NCBI GenBank assembly: GCA_900545925.1
Contig: URAZ01000045.1
Coordinates: 1 to 27,479 of the forward strand
DNA from: an uncultured Eubacteriales bacterium
GTDB lineage: Bacteria; Bacillota; Clostridia; Oscillospirales; Oscillospiraceae
Length of the DNA: 27,479 nucleotides
Reading direction: 5' to 3'
A program made the translations under genes and the position numbers. Below are positions 7,849-16,965 of the stretch, piece by piece (position 1 is the first letter of the stretch; each line of letters opens with the position of its first letter). The notes under the pieces were generated by a model, which saw nothing but the letters and a program-made list of their open reading frames with translations, had not been told where the DNA came from and did no database searches.

Positions 7849-8808
7849 ATGCGAACCATGACAAAGGAAAGAAAAAAGGAAGGGCCGCGCCTTGGCCACA
7901 AAGGCCGGGCAGATGCAAAAGCCAGCCGTCAGCTGCTGCTGCTCTGTATCCCGGCGATCATCGGTTATATCCTGTTCAACTATATACCGATGGGAGCCGC
8001 AGTCATCATTCCGTTCAAGAATTATAAATTCTCCAAGGGCATCCTCGGCAGCGACTGGTGCGGTCTGGCCAACTTCAAGTGGATCATCCAGTCTGTCGCG
8101 CTTGACCGTGCGCTGCGCAACACGGTGCTCTATGGTCTTTTGTTCATGGTGCTCAGTCCGGTCACGAACGTGATCATCGCACTTCTGCTGTTTGAGATCA
8201 CAAGCAGGCGCCGGCTGAAAACGTATCAGACCATCATCACCTTCCCGAACTTCATGTCGATGGTTATCGTCGGCTACATCGTCTACGCCATCCTCAGCCC
8301 GAGGACCGGTCTTATGAACCAGATCATCCAGTTCTTCGGCGGTGACCCCGTTGACGTGTATATGAACCCGAAATACTGGCCGTTTATCCTGACTGTCGTA
8401 AACCTCTGGAAAGGCATCGGCATGGGCTCCATGATGTATTTCGCAGCCCTGATGGGCATTGACACGTCGCTCTATGAAGCGGCGGAGATCGACGGCGCAA
8501 GCCGCTTCCAGAAGATGCTCCATATTTCCCTGCCGCACCTTGTCCCGCTGATCTGCATCTTCACCATCATGAATGCGGGCAGCCTAATCAGCGGCAACTT
8601 CGATTTGTTCTATGTTATCCCGAGAAATACCTCGACGCTGTACGCAACGACGGATATCCTCAACACCTACGTCTATCGTTCCCTGCAGGAATCCAGCTAT
8701 GCGATCGGCGCGACGACGGGCCTCATTCAGTCTGTTGTGGGTATGTTCCTTGTTCTGCTGTCCAACTGGATCGTCAAGAAGATCTCCCCGGACAACTCGA
8801 TGTTTTAA
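7849..8808 (+). CDS. lplB: sugar ABC transporter permease, LplB type
   Basis: A 319-residue inner-membrane permease of a carbohydrate-uptake ABC importer (CUT1-like, LplB group). It has a charged cytoplasmic N-terminus, about six hydrophobic segments starting at LLLLCIPAIIGYILFNYIP, and the conserved EAA loop EAAEIDGASRFQKMLHISLP that docks on the ATPase. ATG 7849 was chosen because GGAGG lies 5 nt upstream; earlier in-frame starts lie in or before the promoter. It is followed after 17 nt by the partner permease and then by the lipoprotein receptor. No ATPase gene is in the window; in this family a shared MsmX-like ATPase encoded elsewhere commonly serves, which is known for relatives and inferred here. 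Confidence 0.85.
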   Translation: MRTMTKERKKEGPRLGHKGRADAKASRQLLLLCIPAIIGYILFNYIPMGAAVIIPFKNYKFSKGILGSDWCGLANFKWIIQSVALDRALRNTVLYGLLFMVLSPVTNVIIALLLFEITSRRRLKTYQTIITFPNFMSMVIVGYIVYAILSPRTGLMNQIIQFFGGDPVDVYMNPKYWPFILTVVNLWKGIGMGSMMYFAALMGIDTSLYEAAEIDGASRFQKMLHISLPHLVPLICIFTIMNAGSLISGNFDLFYVIPRNTSTLYATTDILNTYVYRSLQESSYAIGATTGLIQSVVGMFLVLLSNWIVKKISPDNSMF

Positions 8809-8825
8809 GTGGGAGGGATCATCTT

Positions 8826-9737
8826 ATGAGCACAAAAAGTAAACTCAGCCGAAATCAGACGTTCAACATCATCCTGTATATTTTCTTTTTCCTGATGTGC
8901 GCCTGCTTCGTGCTTCCACTGATCGTGGTTATCTCCGCCTCGTTCACCAGCGAACAGGCCCTGACCTCCGGCGGCTTTTCCCTGCTGCCGCGTGATTTTA
9001 CGCTCGACGCGTACAAGTCGGCATTCTCCAGCGGCACGCGCGTGCTGCGCGCCTACGGCGTGACCATCTTTCAGGCTGTGGTCGGTACGGTCCTCAGCAG
9101 TCTGGTCGCGGCGCTGGCGGCGTATCCCCTTTCCCGGAGCAATTTCCGCTACCGCAGGCCCATCACGGTCTTTATCTTCTTTACCATGCTCTTCAGCGCC
9201 GGTATGATTCCGAACTACATTATCTTCGCCAAGTATTATAAGCTGGCGGATTCCATCTGGATCTACATTCTGCCCGGCATCACCGGCGGCGCGTGGAACA
9301 CCATGGTATTCCGGACGTTCTTCAAGGGCCTGCCCGAGACGCTGTTTGAGGCGGCGTATCTGGACGGCGCAAGCGAGCTGCGCATCTTCTTTTCGGTCGT
9401 TTTGCCGCTGTCCACGCCCGTTTTTGCGTCCCTTGGCTTTATGGCGCTGGTCGCCCGCTGGAACGATTATACCACGTCCATGATCTACATCCGCAACGAA
9501 AGCCTCTATACGCTGCAATATCTCTTACAGCGCATGATGGATCAGGCGGAATTCATGAAGAATCTTGCGAACAACCCCATGATGTCCGGCAGCGTTTCGC
9601 TGGACACGAGTATGCTGCCGAGCGAATCGCTGAAATTCGCCATGTGCGTCATCGCCGCAGGCCCCATGCTGGTCGTGTTCCCGTTCTTCCAGAAGTATTT
9701 TGCGCAGGGTCTGACGATCGGCGCAGTCAAGGGCTGA
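8826..9737 (+). CDS. sugar ABC transporter permease, YtcP type
   Basis: A 303-residue second permease of the same importer. It has six hydrophobic segments, the first being FNIILYIFFFLMCACFVLPL, and an EAA loop, EAAYLDGASELRIFFSVVLP, near residue 180. A GGGAGGG ribosome site precedes ATG 8826. The order LplB-type, YtcP-type, DUF3502-type lipoprotein is the usual layout for importers of complex oligosaccharides such as pectin or hemicellulose fragments. The C-terminus ends in KYFAQGLTIGAVKG, the family's standard ending, so the gene is complete. Confidence 0.87.
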   Translation: MSTKSKLSRNQTFNIILYIFFFLMCACFVLPLIVVISASFTSEQALTSGGFSLLPRDFTLDAYKSAFSSGTRVLRAYGVTIFQAVVGTVLSSLVAALAAYPLSRSNFRYRRPITVFIFFTMLFSAGMIPNYIIFAKYYKLADSIWIYILPGITGGAWNTMVFRTFFKGLPETLFEAAYLDGASELRIFFSVVLPLSTPVFASLGFMALVARWNDYTTSMIYIRNESLYTLQYLLQRMMDQAEFMKNLANNPMMSGSVSLDTSMLPSESLKFAMCVIAAGPMLVVFPFFQKYFAQGLTIGAVKG

Positions 9738-9848
9738 GAGAACAGCCTGTTTTATGAATTGTATGCCTGAAAACGAATGGTACCGCGTTTTGAGGCGTTT
9801 ACAAGAGAAAGCGACACCCCATATCACCTAAAATCTAAGGAGGATATC

Positions 9849-11522
9849 ATGAAAAAGAGAACCATTTGCCTGCTCCTTGCCATGATCATGGTTCTGAGCA
9901 TCGTTCTGGCGGGCTGCAGCAAGACTGCTGAGACTCCCGCTGCGGACGAAACCCCCGCCACGACTGAGCCGGCGGAAACCACCGACAACACCGAAACCCC
10001 TGAAGCTCCCGAAGAGACTGCCGAGCCCGCGCTTGAGCAGAAGACCATTCAGCTCATGATCACCGGCGCCGGCAAGCAGGCCAACTCCGACAAGGTCTGG
10101 GCCGCTTTCAATGAGCAGCTCCAGCAGTACGTTCCCAACACCACCGTTGAGTTCATTGACGTTCCGTTTGAAGAGTACAGCGAGAAGTTCTCCCAGGTTC
10201 TGGCTTCCGGTGAGGGCGTTGACCTTGCATGGACCGGCTGGCTGATCAACAAGCCGCAGAACATTGCCGACGGCAACCTGATGCCGCTCGACGATCTGCT
10301 CGCAGAGTACGGCCAGGGCATTGTTGATATCCTCGGCGAAAATGTCGTTGAAATCCATCGCAATGCCGACGGCAACATCTACTATCTGCCCAGCTGGCAG
10401 GGCCTGTGCGGCGAGCGCCGCGGCTGGCTCGTCGTGACTGAGATCGCAGAGCTCGCAGGCGACACCTGGATCGAGGATACCGAGGCAGCGCTCAACAAGT
10501 GGCGCAACAACTACTCCGGCATTGAAGACTTCCAGGCTGTTCTGGATCAGGCGACCAAATATCTGGCTGCTGCGAAGGAAGCCGGCAAGCTCGGCGCTGG
10601 CATCAACACCGGCCGTGCATTTGGCTGGTCCATGTACAACGGCATGTATTCCTTCCTCGGCGTTGGTGGTGCTGAGATCGGCATCACCTATTGCGACGGC
10701 ACCTTCACCGTAAAGGACGGCGTTGCAGGCGAACACTACAAGCTGTACGCCAAAACGATGGCCGACTGGTACAAGGAAGGCTACATCCGCTCCGATATCA
10801 TGTCTGTTGACACCTCCACGCTGACGACCCCGAAGAACGGTGAGATCACCGACACCACCTATGTCTTCAGCTGCGATCCGTATCTGACCGAGGCCGATCA
10901 GGAAGCAGCGATTGCAGACGCCGGTATGGACATGACCTACCTGCCCATCGAAGAGAACGCCTACCTCATTCTCGGCGGCGATACCTCCTACGCCATCCCG
11001 TACTGCGCGGATGAGCCCGAGCGCGCCATGATGGTCCTCAACGCGATCTACTCCCAGCCCGACCTGTACAACACGCTGATCTACGGCATCGAGGGCGAGG
11101 ACTACACCAAAAACGCCGACGGCACCATCACCACCAGCTATGTCGGCGCCAGCCCCACGGCGGACGACAGCTACGGTATCCAGAGATGGATCATCGGCTC
11201 CTGCAAGAACGCGCTCATCAACAACGGCACCGATCCCAACTACTATGCCGATCTGGAAGCGCTGGAAGCAACCGCTCAGGTCAACCCGTTCCTGAACTTC
11301 ACGTTCGACAGAACGAATGTCGAGGGTATCTGCGCGAGCATCCTGAACGTCTACTACGAGTATGGCCCGCAGCTTGACAACGGCGTTGCAGGCGACAACT
11401 GGGAAGAACTCTATAACAACTATATGGCTGCCCGTAAGGACGCAGGCATCGAAGAGCTTGTCACCGAGTTCCAGAACCAGCTCAACGCCTACATTGAGGC
11501 CAACAATATCACTTCCTGGTAA
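9849..11522 (+). CDS. sugar-binding lipoprotein with DUF3502-type C-terminus (LplA-like)
   Basis: A 557-residue extracellular lipoprotein, the receptor of the importer. The signal sequence ends in a lipobox, IVLAGC, so the mature protein starts at a lipid-anchored Cys. An acidic Ala/Thr/Pro/Glu-rich linker of about 35 residues follows, then a periplasmic-binding-protein type 2 fold. The end (NPFLNFTFDRTNVEGICASI to the C-terminus) matches DUF3502-type LplA receptors as I know them. ATG 9849 has AAGGAGG 5 nt upstream; a longer frame from 9777 has no ribosome site and would bury the signal peptide. It is the third gene after the two permeases and ends at a strong terminator. Confidence 0.85.
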   Translation: MKKRTICLLLAMIMVLSIVLAGCSKTAETPAADETPATTEPAETTDNTETPEAPEETAEPALEQKTIQLMITGAGKQANSDKVWAAFNEQLQQYVPNTTVEFIDVPFEEYSEKFSQVLASGEGVDLAWTGWLINKPQNIADGNLMPLDDLLAEYGQGIVDILGENVVEIHRNADGNIYYLPSWQGLCGERRGWLVVTEIAELAGDTWIEDTEAALNKWRNNYSGIEDFQAVLDQATKYLAAAKEAGKLGAGINTGRAFGWSMYNGMYSFLGVGGAEIGITYCDGTFTVKDGVAGEHYKLYAKTMADWYKEGYIRSDIMSVDTSTLTTPKNGEITDTTYVFSCDPYLTEADQEAAIADAGMDMTYLPIEENAYLILGGDTSYAIPYCADEPERAMMVLNAIYSQPDLYNTLIYGIEGEDYTKNADGTITTSYVGASPTADDSYGIQRWIIGSCKNALINNGTDPNYYADLEALEATAQVNPFLNFTFDRTNVEGICASILNVYYEYGPQLDNGVAGDNWEELYNNYMAARKDAGIEELVTEFQNQLNAYIEANNITSW

Positions 11523-11532
11523 GCATCTAACC

Positions 11533-11568
11533 AAAAGCGGAAGAGGCATTCCGTCTCTTCCGCTTTTC
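11533..11568 (+). terminator. rho-independent terminator after the importer
   Basis: A perfect 13-bp stem (AAAAGCGGAAGAG / CTCTTCCGCTTTT) with a 9-nt loop and a T tract, 10 nt after the receptor stop. The following fusion gene therefore needs read-through or its own promoter, and I see no clear promoter in the 41-nt gap. Confidence 0.85.
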
Positions 11569-11609
11569 CTATAAGCCTTTTTCCTGATTATTGAAAAAAT
11601 AGTGTAAAA

Positions 11610-14120
11610 ATGACGACATATTTTATTGATTTTCAGAACGGCTGCGACGAAAATGACGGCCGCAGTCCGGAAACTCCATTTAAGACACAGCACCCGGAGC
11701 TTCTGAAACCTGACGATACGGTGCTGTTCCGGCGCGGAACCATGTTCCGCGGGCCGCTGCAGAATCCGTCCGGCCGCTGGGAGCATCCCATCCATTACGG
11801 CGCGTATGGCGAGGGTGAACCGCCTGTGTTCTGCGGCTCCCAGCCGCTCTCCGCCCCAGCACAATGGGAAAACGTCGGCGGAAGCATCTGGCGGTTTACC
11901 GGCATGCTTTCCGGCGAGACGGCCAACCTGATCTACGGCGACGGGACGTGCGGCGCGCTGCGCTGGACACGCGAGGAGCTTTGTGAGCAGGGCGACTGGT
12001 TCGATTCCTGCCTTGGATATTCCATTCAGCATCTCCCGCTTGCGGAGGATCATACGCTGCTGGTCTATTCGCAGGAAAATCCCGCGGCCTTCTACGGAAG
12101 CATCGAATGCGCGACCTCGCAGTACCGCTGGCTGGCGCACTGCGGACACGACATGGTCATTTCCGATCTGGAATTCCGCAACAACGGCCTGCACGGGATC
12201 GCAGGCGAAGAGGGCGGCCGGAATCTGCGCATCGAAAACTGCCGGTTTGCCAAAATCGGCGGCGCCGTCTGGGATAAAGACCAGAAGATCCGCTTTGGCA
12301 ACGCCTTTGAGTGCTGGAACGTGGCGGAAAACGTCGAGGTCGAGCACTGCGTGTTCGACGATATCTACGATTCTGCCGTGACGCATCAGGGCGGCGCGGA
12401 CTGCAAGCCCGCGTACCACTTCCTGATCCGAAGCAACACCTTCCGCCGCTGCGGTATGGCGGCCTATGAGCAGCGCGATCTTCTGCCGACATATGCGGAG
12501 TTCACAGACAACGTCTGCGAGGACGCCGGCGAGGGCTTCTCCAGGCTTGGCGAGACGATGCCGCGCCGGTCGGAGATCTGGCCGCAGCCGATTGGCCACC
12601 ATGTGTTTTTGTGGCGTATTTCCCACGCGACCGGCAATGAGCATTTTGCGCTCTGCCGGAATACCTTCGGCGATGCGCCCTATGGCGCGGCCGTCTACTC
12701 GGTCAATCCGCCGGAGGCCGACCGGCTGGTACATCTGGAGGAAAATCGGTATCCGATGCAGCGCTATACGCTGGTTGGCCGGATGTACGGTATAGATTAT
12801 CCCGATCCTTCCGCGTGGGAAAGCAGAAGAAAAGAAGAAAGCGAAAGAGAGAGCTCAATGAAAGTCTTTACCGTTGCGCTGATTGGCGCAGGCAACCGCG
12901 GCGAAATTTACACCGATATTATGAAGACGCTGCCGGAAAAATTTCGCGTTGTTGCCGTCGCTGATCCGAACGAGAACCATCGCAGAAACATTCAGAATAA
13001 GCATAACCTCCCGGACAATCACGTTTTCCATACCTGGCAGGAGCTGCTGGCGCAGCCAGGGCTTGCCGATCTTGCGGTCATTGCGACACAAGACAGTATG
13101 CATTATGAACCGGCCATGAAGGCACTGGCGGCCGGTTATGATGTGCTGCTGGAAAAACCGCTGGCACGCACAGAGGACGAATGCGTCGATCTGCTTAATC
13201 AGGCGCGCAAGTATGGCCGGAAGTTCATGGTCTGCCATGTGCTGCGTTATACGCCGTTCTATTCGCGCGTCAAGCAGCTGATCGACGAGGGCGTGCTGGG
13301 CGATATCGTGACGATCGTCCATACGGAAGGACTCGGTAATATCCATCAGAGCCACAGCTTTGTCCGCGGCAACTGGGGCAACACGGCCAAAAGCAATTTC
13401 ATGCTGCTGGCCAAGTCCTGCCACGACATTGACCTGCTGCAATGGCTGATGAAGAAAAAATGCACGAAGATTCAGTCGTTCGGCTCGCTCCAATACTTCC
13501 GCCGCGAAAACGCGCCGGCAGACGCGCCGGAACGCTGCATTGACGGCTGCCCGCACGCGGAAACCTGCCCGTACAACGCCGTCAAGCTGTATCTGGACGA
13601 CAAGAACAACATGTGGTTCCGCACGACGTCCACCGGCAAGGTTGACCCCACCGACGCGGATGTGGAATTTACGCTTCGTCATACGCAGTATGGCAAATGT
13701 GTCTTCAAGTGCGACAACGACGTAGTCGATCATCAGGTCGTGAACATGGAGTTTGACGACAAATCCACAGCCTCGTTCACCATGAGCTGCTTTAACTACA
13801 ACGGCAGAAAGTCCAACATCATGGGTACAAAGGGCGAGATGTTCCTTGACTTCGAGGGCGACGAAATCCGCATCTTCCACTTTGAGGGACGCTGGTGGGA
13901 GACCATCCACACCAATGGCCGCGTGGACGGTACGCTTGTCGGCGGTCACGGCGGCGGCGATCCCGGTATCGTGAACGCGCTCTATGATTACATGACTGGC
14001 GCAAAAACCGCAGACGAGGTCAGCGAGATCGGCATTTCCTGCGAAAACACCCGTCTGGTATTCGCGGCCGAGCGTTCCCGCCTGAACGGAGACGTTGAGA
14101 CGATCACCCCACTGGAATAA
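11610..14120 (+). CDS. fusion: beta-helix domain + Gfo/Idh/MocA oxidoreductase
   Basis: One open frame of 836 residues. Residues 1-405 form a right-handed beta-helix protein of the type starting YFIDFQNGCDENDGRSPETP, with repeated N/D-rich turns; there is no signal peptide. Residues 417-836 are a full NAD(P)-dependent Gfo/Idh/MocA oxidoreductase: ALIGAGNRGE (Rossmann loop), E515-K516-P517 and the catalytic H605-D606 in KSCHDID. Standalone relatives start exactly where M417 lies (12858). A purine-rich GAGAGAG lies 4 nt before that ATG, so an internal start is possible. The linker is short, charged and lysine/glutamate-rich. Either it is a true bifunctional protein, or a stop codon was lost and two proteins are still made. 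ATG 11610 has only a weak ribosome site. Confidence 0.8.
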   Translation: MTTYFIDFQNGCDENDGRSPETPFKTQHPELLKPDDTVLFRRGTMFRGPLQNPSGRWEHPIHYGAYGEGEPPVFCGSQPLSAPAQWENVGGSIWRFTGMLSGETANLIYGDGTCGALRWTREELCEQGDWFDSCLGYSIQHLPLAEDHTLLVYSQENPAAFYGSIECATSQYRWLAHCGHDMVISDLEFRNNGLHGIAGEEGGRNLRIENCRFAKIGGAVWDKDQKIRFGNAFECWNVAENVEVEHCVFDDIYDSAVTHQGGADCKPAYHFLIRSNTFRRCGMAAYEQRDLLPTYAEFTDNVCEDAGEGFSRLGETMPRRSEIWPQPIGHHVFLWRISHATGNEHFALCRNTFGDAPYGAAVYSVNPPEADRLVHLEENRYPMQRYTLVGRMYGIDYPDPSAWESRRKEESERESSMKVFTVALIGAGNRGEIYTDIMKTLPEKFRVVAVADPNENHRRNIQNKHNLPDNHVFHTWQELLAQPGLADLAVIATQDSMHYEPAMKALAAGYDVLLEKPLARTEDECVDLLNQARKYGRKFMVCHVLRYTPFYSRVKQLIDEGVLGDIVTIVHTEGLGNIHQSHSFVRGNWGNTAKSNFMLLAKSCHDIDLLQWLMKKKCTKIQSFGSLQYFRRENAPADAPERCIDGCPHAETCPYNAVKLYLDDKNNMWFRTTSTGKVDPTDADVEFTLRHTQYGKCVFKCDNDVVDHQVVNMEFDDKSTASFTMSCFNYNGRKSNIMGTKGEMFLDFEGDEIRIFHFEGRWWETIHTNGRVDGTLVGGHGGGDPGIVNALYDYMTGAKTADEVSEIGISCENTRLVFAAERSRLNGDVETITPLE

Positions 14121-14136
14121 AGAACCTCCCGCAAAA

Positions 14137-14185
14137 GCGCCGGATATCTGCCGTTCTCCGGCTGATGCCCGGCGCACTATTTTTG
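14137..14185 (+). terminator. probable terminator after the fusion gene
   Basis: GCGCCGG (14137-14143) pairs with CCGGCGC (14169-14175), enclosing a smaller hairpin, and ACTATTTTT follows. The long loop makes it weaker than the two terminators upstream. Confidence 0.55.
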
Positions 14186-14201
14186 GAATGGAGACTGATT
14201 T

Positions 14202-16388
14202 ATGAAACGAATTTATAAATCCTGCGTTGCAGTCCTGCTGCTGCTTGCGATGCTCCTGAGCTGTGTTCCGGCGCTGGCCGCCGGAAGCAGCCATAGCTAC
14301 ACGACGCTGCAGAAGGCCGAAGCGCTGAAGACCCTTGGCCTGTTTCAGGGCACAAACAAGGGCTTCGAGCTGGAAAAGACGCTGACGCGCGAACAGGCGA
14401 TCACCTTGATCGTCCGCCTGCTCGGCGCGGAAGCGGAAGCGAAGGAAAAGAACCCGGAGCATCCGTTTACGGACGTTTTGGCCTGGGCCAGTCCCTATGT
14501 CGGCTATGGCTACCAGAACGCGCTTGTCAAGGGCGTCAGCGAGACGCTCTTTGGTTACGGCAAACTCGTGACGGAAGCACAGTTCCTGACGATGGTTCTG
14601 CGTCTGCTGCAATATGAGGACGACACGGACTTTACATGGAACAAGTCGGCAGAGCTGGCGGAAAAGCTCGGCCTGCCGGTCGTGCCCGCAAACAGCGGCG
14701 AGTATACGCGCAGCAACGCCGTTGACGTGATCTGGGCGCTGCTGGAGACGAAATTCAAATCCGGCGGCAAGACGCTGGCACAGACGCTGATCGAGAAGGG
14801 CGTGTTTACGGAAAAGGCTTACCGAGAAGCGCTGGGAGAGGATAGCTCCAATATCGGCGCGATTCTTCCCATTCTGAGACCTGATCCCGACCCGAAACCC
14901 GATCCCGACCTGAAACCCGATCCCGACCCGAAGCCGGACCCCGATCCGAAGCCCGATCCCGACCCCGATCCCGATCCGGAACCCACGGAACAGCCGGTCT
15001 ATGTGTCTCCGAGCGGCGGCAGTGACGGCGACGGCAGCAAGGACGCGCCGTTCGGCTCGTTGGAGGCTGTGCGCGACTATCTGCGCGAGAACCGCTCGAC
15101 GGAGCTGCCCACAACGGTCTATCTGCGCGGCGGCACCTATGTGCTGAATAAGACGTTCGAGCTGACTGCGGAAGACGGCGGCACGGAAGAACTGCCCGTG
15201 ACGTGGCGCGCCTATCCGGGCGAGACGGTCATCATTACCGGCAGCGCCGGAGCCTCTTTGTCTGCCTTTGAGCCGGTTTCCGGTGAAATGAAGGAAAAGC
15301 TTTCGCCGGACGCGCAGGAACATGTCATGGTGGCCGATGCCAGCGCACTTGGTTTGGGCACGATCAGCGTTGGTCTGACGCAGAGCAACTTCTGCATCGA
15401 CGCACCGCTTTTCTCGCTGGATGGACAGCATATGCGCCTGACGCGCTACCCGAACTCCAACTCAACCGAGGATTGGATGCATGTGGAGACGGTCGATCCC
15501 ACGCAGACGGCAGGCACCTATCCCAAGATCAAGCTTACAGACGAAACAGTTCTCGGTTGGGATCATAATGCCGCTGACCGCATTTATTTTGGCTATTTCT
15601 CCTACGGCTGGGCGCTGCACGGCTTCCACGGCACGCTTGATCCGGAAACCGGCATTGTAACGGCGACGGATGCGTCCCATTATGGCAGCGCCGCCGGGCT
15701 GAAGCCTATGCTGCTCTACAATGCGTATGAATCGCTGGACGAGCCGGGCGAGTGGTACTATGACCAGACGAGCGGCAAGCTCTATATCTATCCGTTCGCA
15801 AATGCAACGGCAGCTTCGACGCTCCGCATGACAAGCAGCAATTTTGACCTGATTTCGGTCAAAAATGCGTCGTATCTCAATCTTGAGGGCCTGACAGTCA
15901 CGTCCTCCAAAAAGAACGGCATCGTCATGGACGGCGGCGACCACTGTGTCATCGACAGCTGTACGCTGACGGATTTTGAAGAACGAGCCATCAGCATCGA
16001 CAACGCCACGAACTCCGGCATTCAGAACTCTGAAATCGCCTATACGTCCGTCACGGCCATGTATCTGGACGGCGGCGACTTCCAGACCATGACGCCGGGC
16101 TGCAACTTCATCTCAAACTGCCGCATCCACGATACGAACCAGCACCGCACGTTCAACGAAGGCGGTGTGAAGCTTCGCGGTGTGAAGAATACCTTCTCCA
16201 GCAATGAGGTCTATAACATCACGGACATCGCGCTGAACTTCGCCATTGCGGGCGATGCGGAGACCTCGCTGGACTGCGTGATCGAGAACAACTCGTTCCA
16301 TGACGTAATCCTGAACGGCAAGGATAGTCATTTGCATACAAATTCCTGTCACTGCTCGCGCTGCGCACACGCTGCAAAGTATCGATGA
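14202..16388 (+). CDS. secreted SLH / beta-helix protein, 3' end truncated
   Basis: The first 27 residues are a signal peptide ending in ALA. Residues about 30-210 carry SLH-type units (LTREQAITLIVRLLGAEA, HPFTDVLAWASPYVGYGYQN) that anchor proteins to secondary cell-wall polymers. A proline/aspartate linker fills 228-264. From about 266 a right-handed beta-helix begins (VYVSPSGGSDGDGSKDAPF, YLRGGTYVLNKTF), of the kind found in pectate-lyase-like and other polysaccharide-binding enzymes. GGAG lies 8 nt before the ATG. The beta-helix pattern stops abruptly after SFHDVILNG (about 16320). The last 22 or so codons are antisense to an ATPase fragment, so the native C-terminus is missing. Catalytic residues cannot be assigned. 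Its neighbours suggest a surface role in binding or cutting the glycan. Confidence 0.8.
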   Translation: MKRIYKSCVAVLLLLAMLLSCVPALAAGSSHSYTTLQKAEALKTLGLFQGTNKGFELEKTLTREQAITLIVRLLGAEAEAKEKNPEHPFTDVLAWASPYVGYGYQNALVKGVSETLFGYGKLVTEAQFLTMVLRLLQYEDDTDFTWNKSAELAEKLGLPVVPANSGEYTRSNAVDVIWALLETKFKSGGKTLAQTLIEKGVFTEKAYREALGEDSSNIGAILPILRPDPDPKPDPDLKPDPDPKPDPDPKPDPDPDPDPEPTEQPVYVSPSGGSDGDGSKDAPFGSLEAVRDYLRENRSTELPTTVYLRGGTYVLNKTFELTAEDGGTEELPVTWRAYPGETVIITGSAGASLSAFEPVSGEMKEKLSPDAQEHVMVADASALGLGTISVGLTQSNFCIDAPLFSLDGQHMRLTRYPNSNSTEDWMHVETVDPTQTAGTYPKIKLTDETVLGWDHNAADRIYFGYFSYGWALHGFHGTLDPETGIVTATDASHYGSAAGLKPMLLYNAYESLDEPGEWYYDQTSGKLYIYPFANATAASTLRMTSSNFDLISVKNASYLNLEGLTVTSSKKNGIVMDGGDHCVIDSCTLTDFEERAISIDNATNSGIQNSEIAYTSVTAMYLDGGDFQTMTPGCNFISNCRIHDTNQHRTFNEGGVKLRGVKNTFSSNEVYNITDIALNFAIAGDAETSLDCVIENNSFHDVILNGKDSHLHTNSCHCSRCAHAAKYR
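14883..14991 (+). repeat. 18-bp minisatellite coding a Pro-Asp linker
   Basis: About six imperfect 18-bp units (GATCCCGACCCGAAACCC and variants) code for repeated DPDPKP, the linker between the SLH and beta-helix domains. Such tracts change length by slippage and act as rigid spacers through the cell wall. Confidence 0.85.
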
Positions 16389-16725
16389 CAACAAGCTTTG
16401 TGGTCGGATGCTCCGCTAGAAATTGCTCAATCTGCTGTTCCAGCCCATGCTTGAGCGTGTCGGCAATGATTGCAAAATGCAGCGTCGGCGGCGCATCTTC
16501 CGTCAGATCGAAGAGCCGTGTCTGGATGCGTTGAAACGAATCTTCGAGACTGAGATACAGGACCTCGCCCTGCGTTGTTGCAAAATTCCAGAGAGGCTGC
16601 CCTGCGCAACGCATAAGCAGAGCCACAAAGCCAGCCAAGACTTGCCGATCTTCAGTACGCCCGCGAGGATATGCAAGCCCTCTGGGATGAGTTCGTCGAC
16701 GAGAAACGGCGTTGGATCATATAAA
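16321..16725 (-). pseudogene. AAA ATPase fragment of a mobile element (RepA-like)
   Basis: Read leftwards from about 16720, one frame gives DELIPEGLHILAGVLKIGKS with a Walker A loop (GVLKIGKS) and continues to about 16610. It then shifts to a second frame with QPLWNFATTQGEVLYLSLED and a Walker B strand, LVVIDTLQ. One missing base near 16606 explains the shift: restoring it would give the family's AQGKPLWNF. Both ends are lost. The pattern fits RepA-like hexameric ATPases used in replication of plasmids and integrative elements. At the left it stops after YANDY and abuts the beta-helix gene directly. Confidence 0.65.
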
Positions 16726-16837
16726 CCGTGTGCGGAGTGCGCTTCATGACGGCTCTGAGCCGCTGTCTGAGCGCAAGCGCGACAGCAGGGCTGATCGGAT
16801 ATTTCAGTTTGTGCCGGTAGCTTCCGGTAAATTCCAT
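16726..16837 (-). pseudogene. N-terminal fragment of a VTC-domain protein
   Basis: About 37 codons from ATG 16837, preceded by a plausible ribosome site (GGAAAGG), give YRHKLKYPISPAVALALRQR and LRAVMKRTPH. This resembles the start of VTC-domain proteins (polyphosphate polymerase-like), which open with a [FY]RHE[FL]KY motif and a domain of about 200 residues. Here the similarity ends at about 16726, where the ATPase fragment begins, so the gene is cut after its first helix-strand unit. The identification rests on a short stretch. Confidence 0.45.
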
Positions 16838-16925
16838 TGTGATGCGCCTTTCCGTTTTGTTGTAACGTATGGACACCGTTTTACAGAGGCATCCTAAAAT
16901 GTACTTGAAAAACACAGCATTCCAT

Positions 16926-16965
16926 GAAAAAGACCGAACAGCGCGTAGCTGTTCGATCTTTTTTA
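16926..16965. terminator. bidirectional terminator-like hairpin
   Basis: AAAAAGA-C-CGAACAGC pairs with GCTGTTCG-A-TCTTTTTT around a 5-nt loop (GCGTA), giving a T tract on both strands. It lies upstream of the VTC fragment and would isolate it from leftward transcription. Bases 16966-17167 hold no gene I can recognise, only a small palindrome near 16973-16987. Confidence 0.7.

Noticed and set aside
9828..12734. Very long open frame on the minus strand (968 codons) opposite the receptor and fusion genes
   Set aside because: It is antisense to two well-recognised genes with ribosome sites. Its translation is low-complexity and matches no family I know, so it is a shadow from codon bias.
14883..14991. 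Regular short repeats that could suggest a CRISPR array
   Set aside because: The units are contiguous 18-bp in-frame codons for Asp-Pro-Lys with no spacers; it is a protein linker.
12855..15431. Long open frame on the minus strand (858 codons) opposite the oxidoreductase and SLH genes
   Set aside because: Same reason: antisense to clear domains (Rossmann loop, SLH units), and it includes the reverse of the Pro-Asp repeat, read as GIGVGIG-type low complexity.
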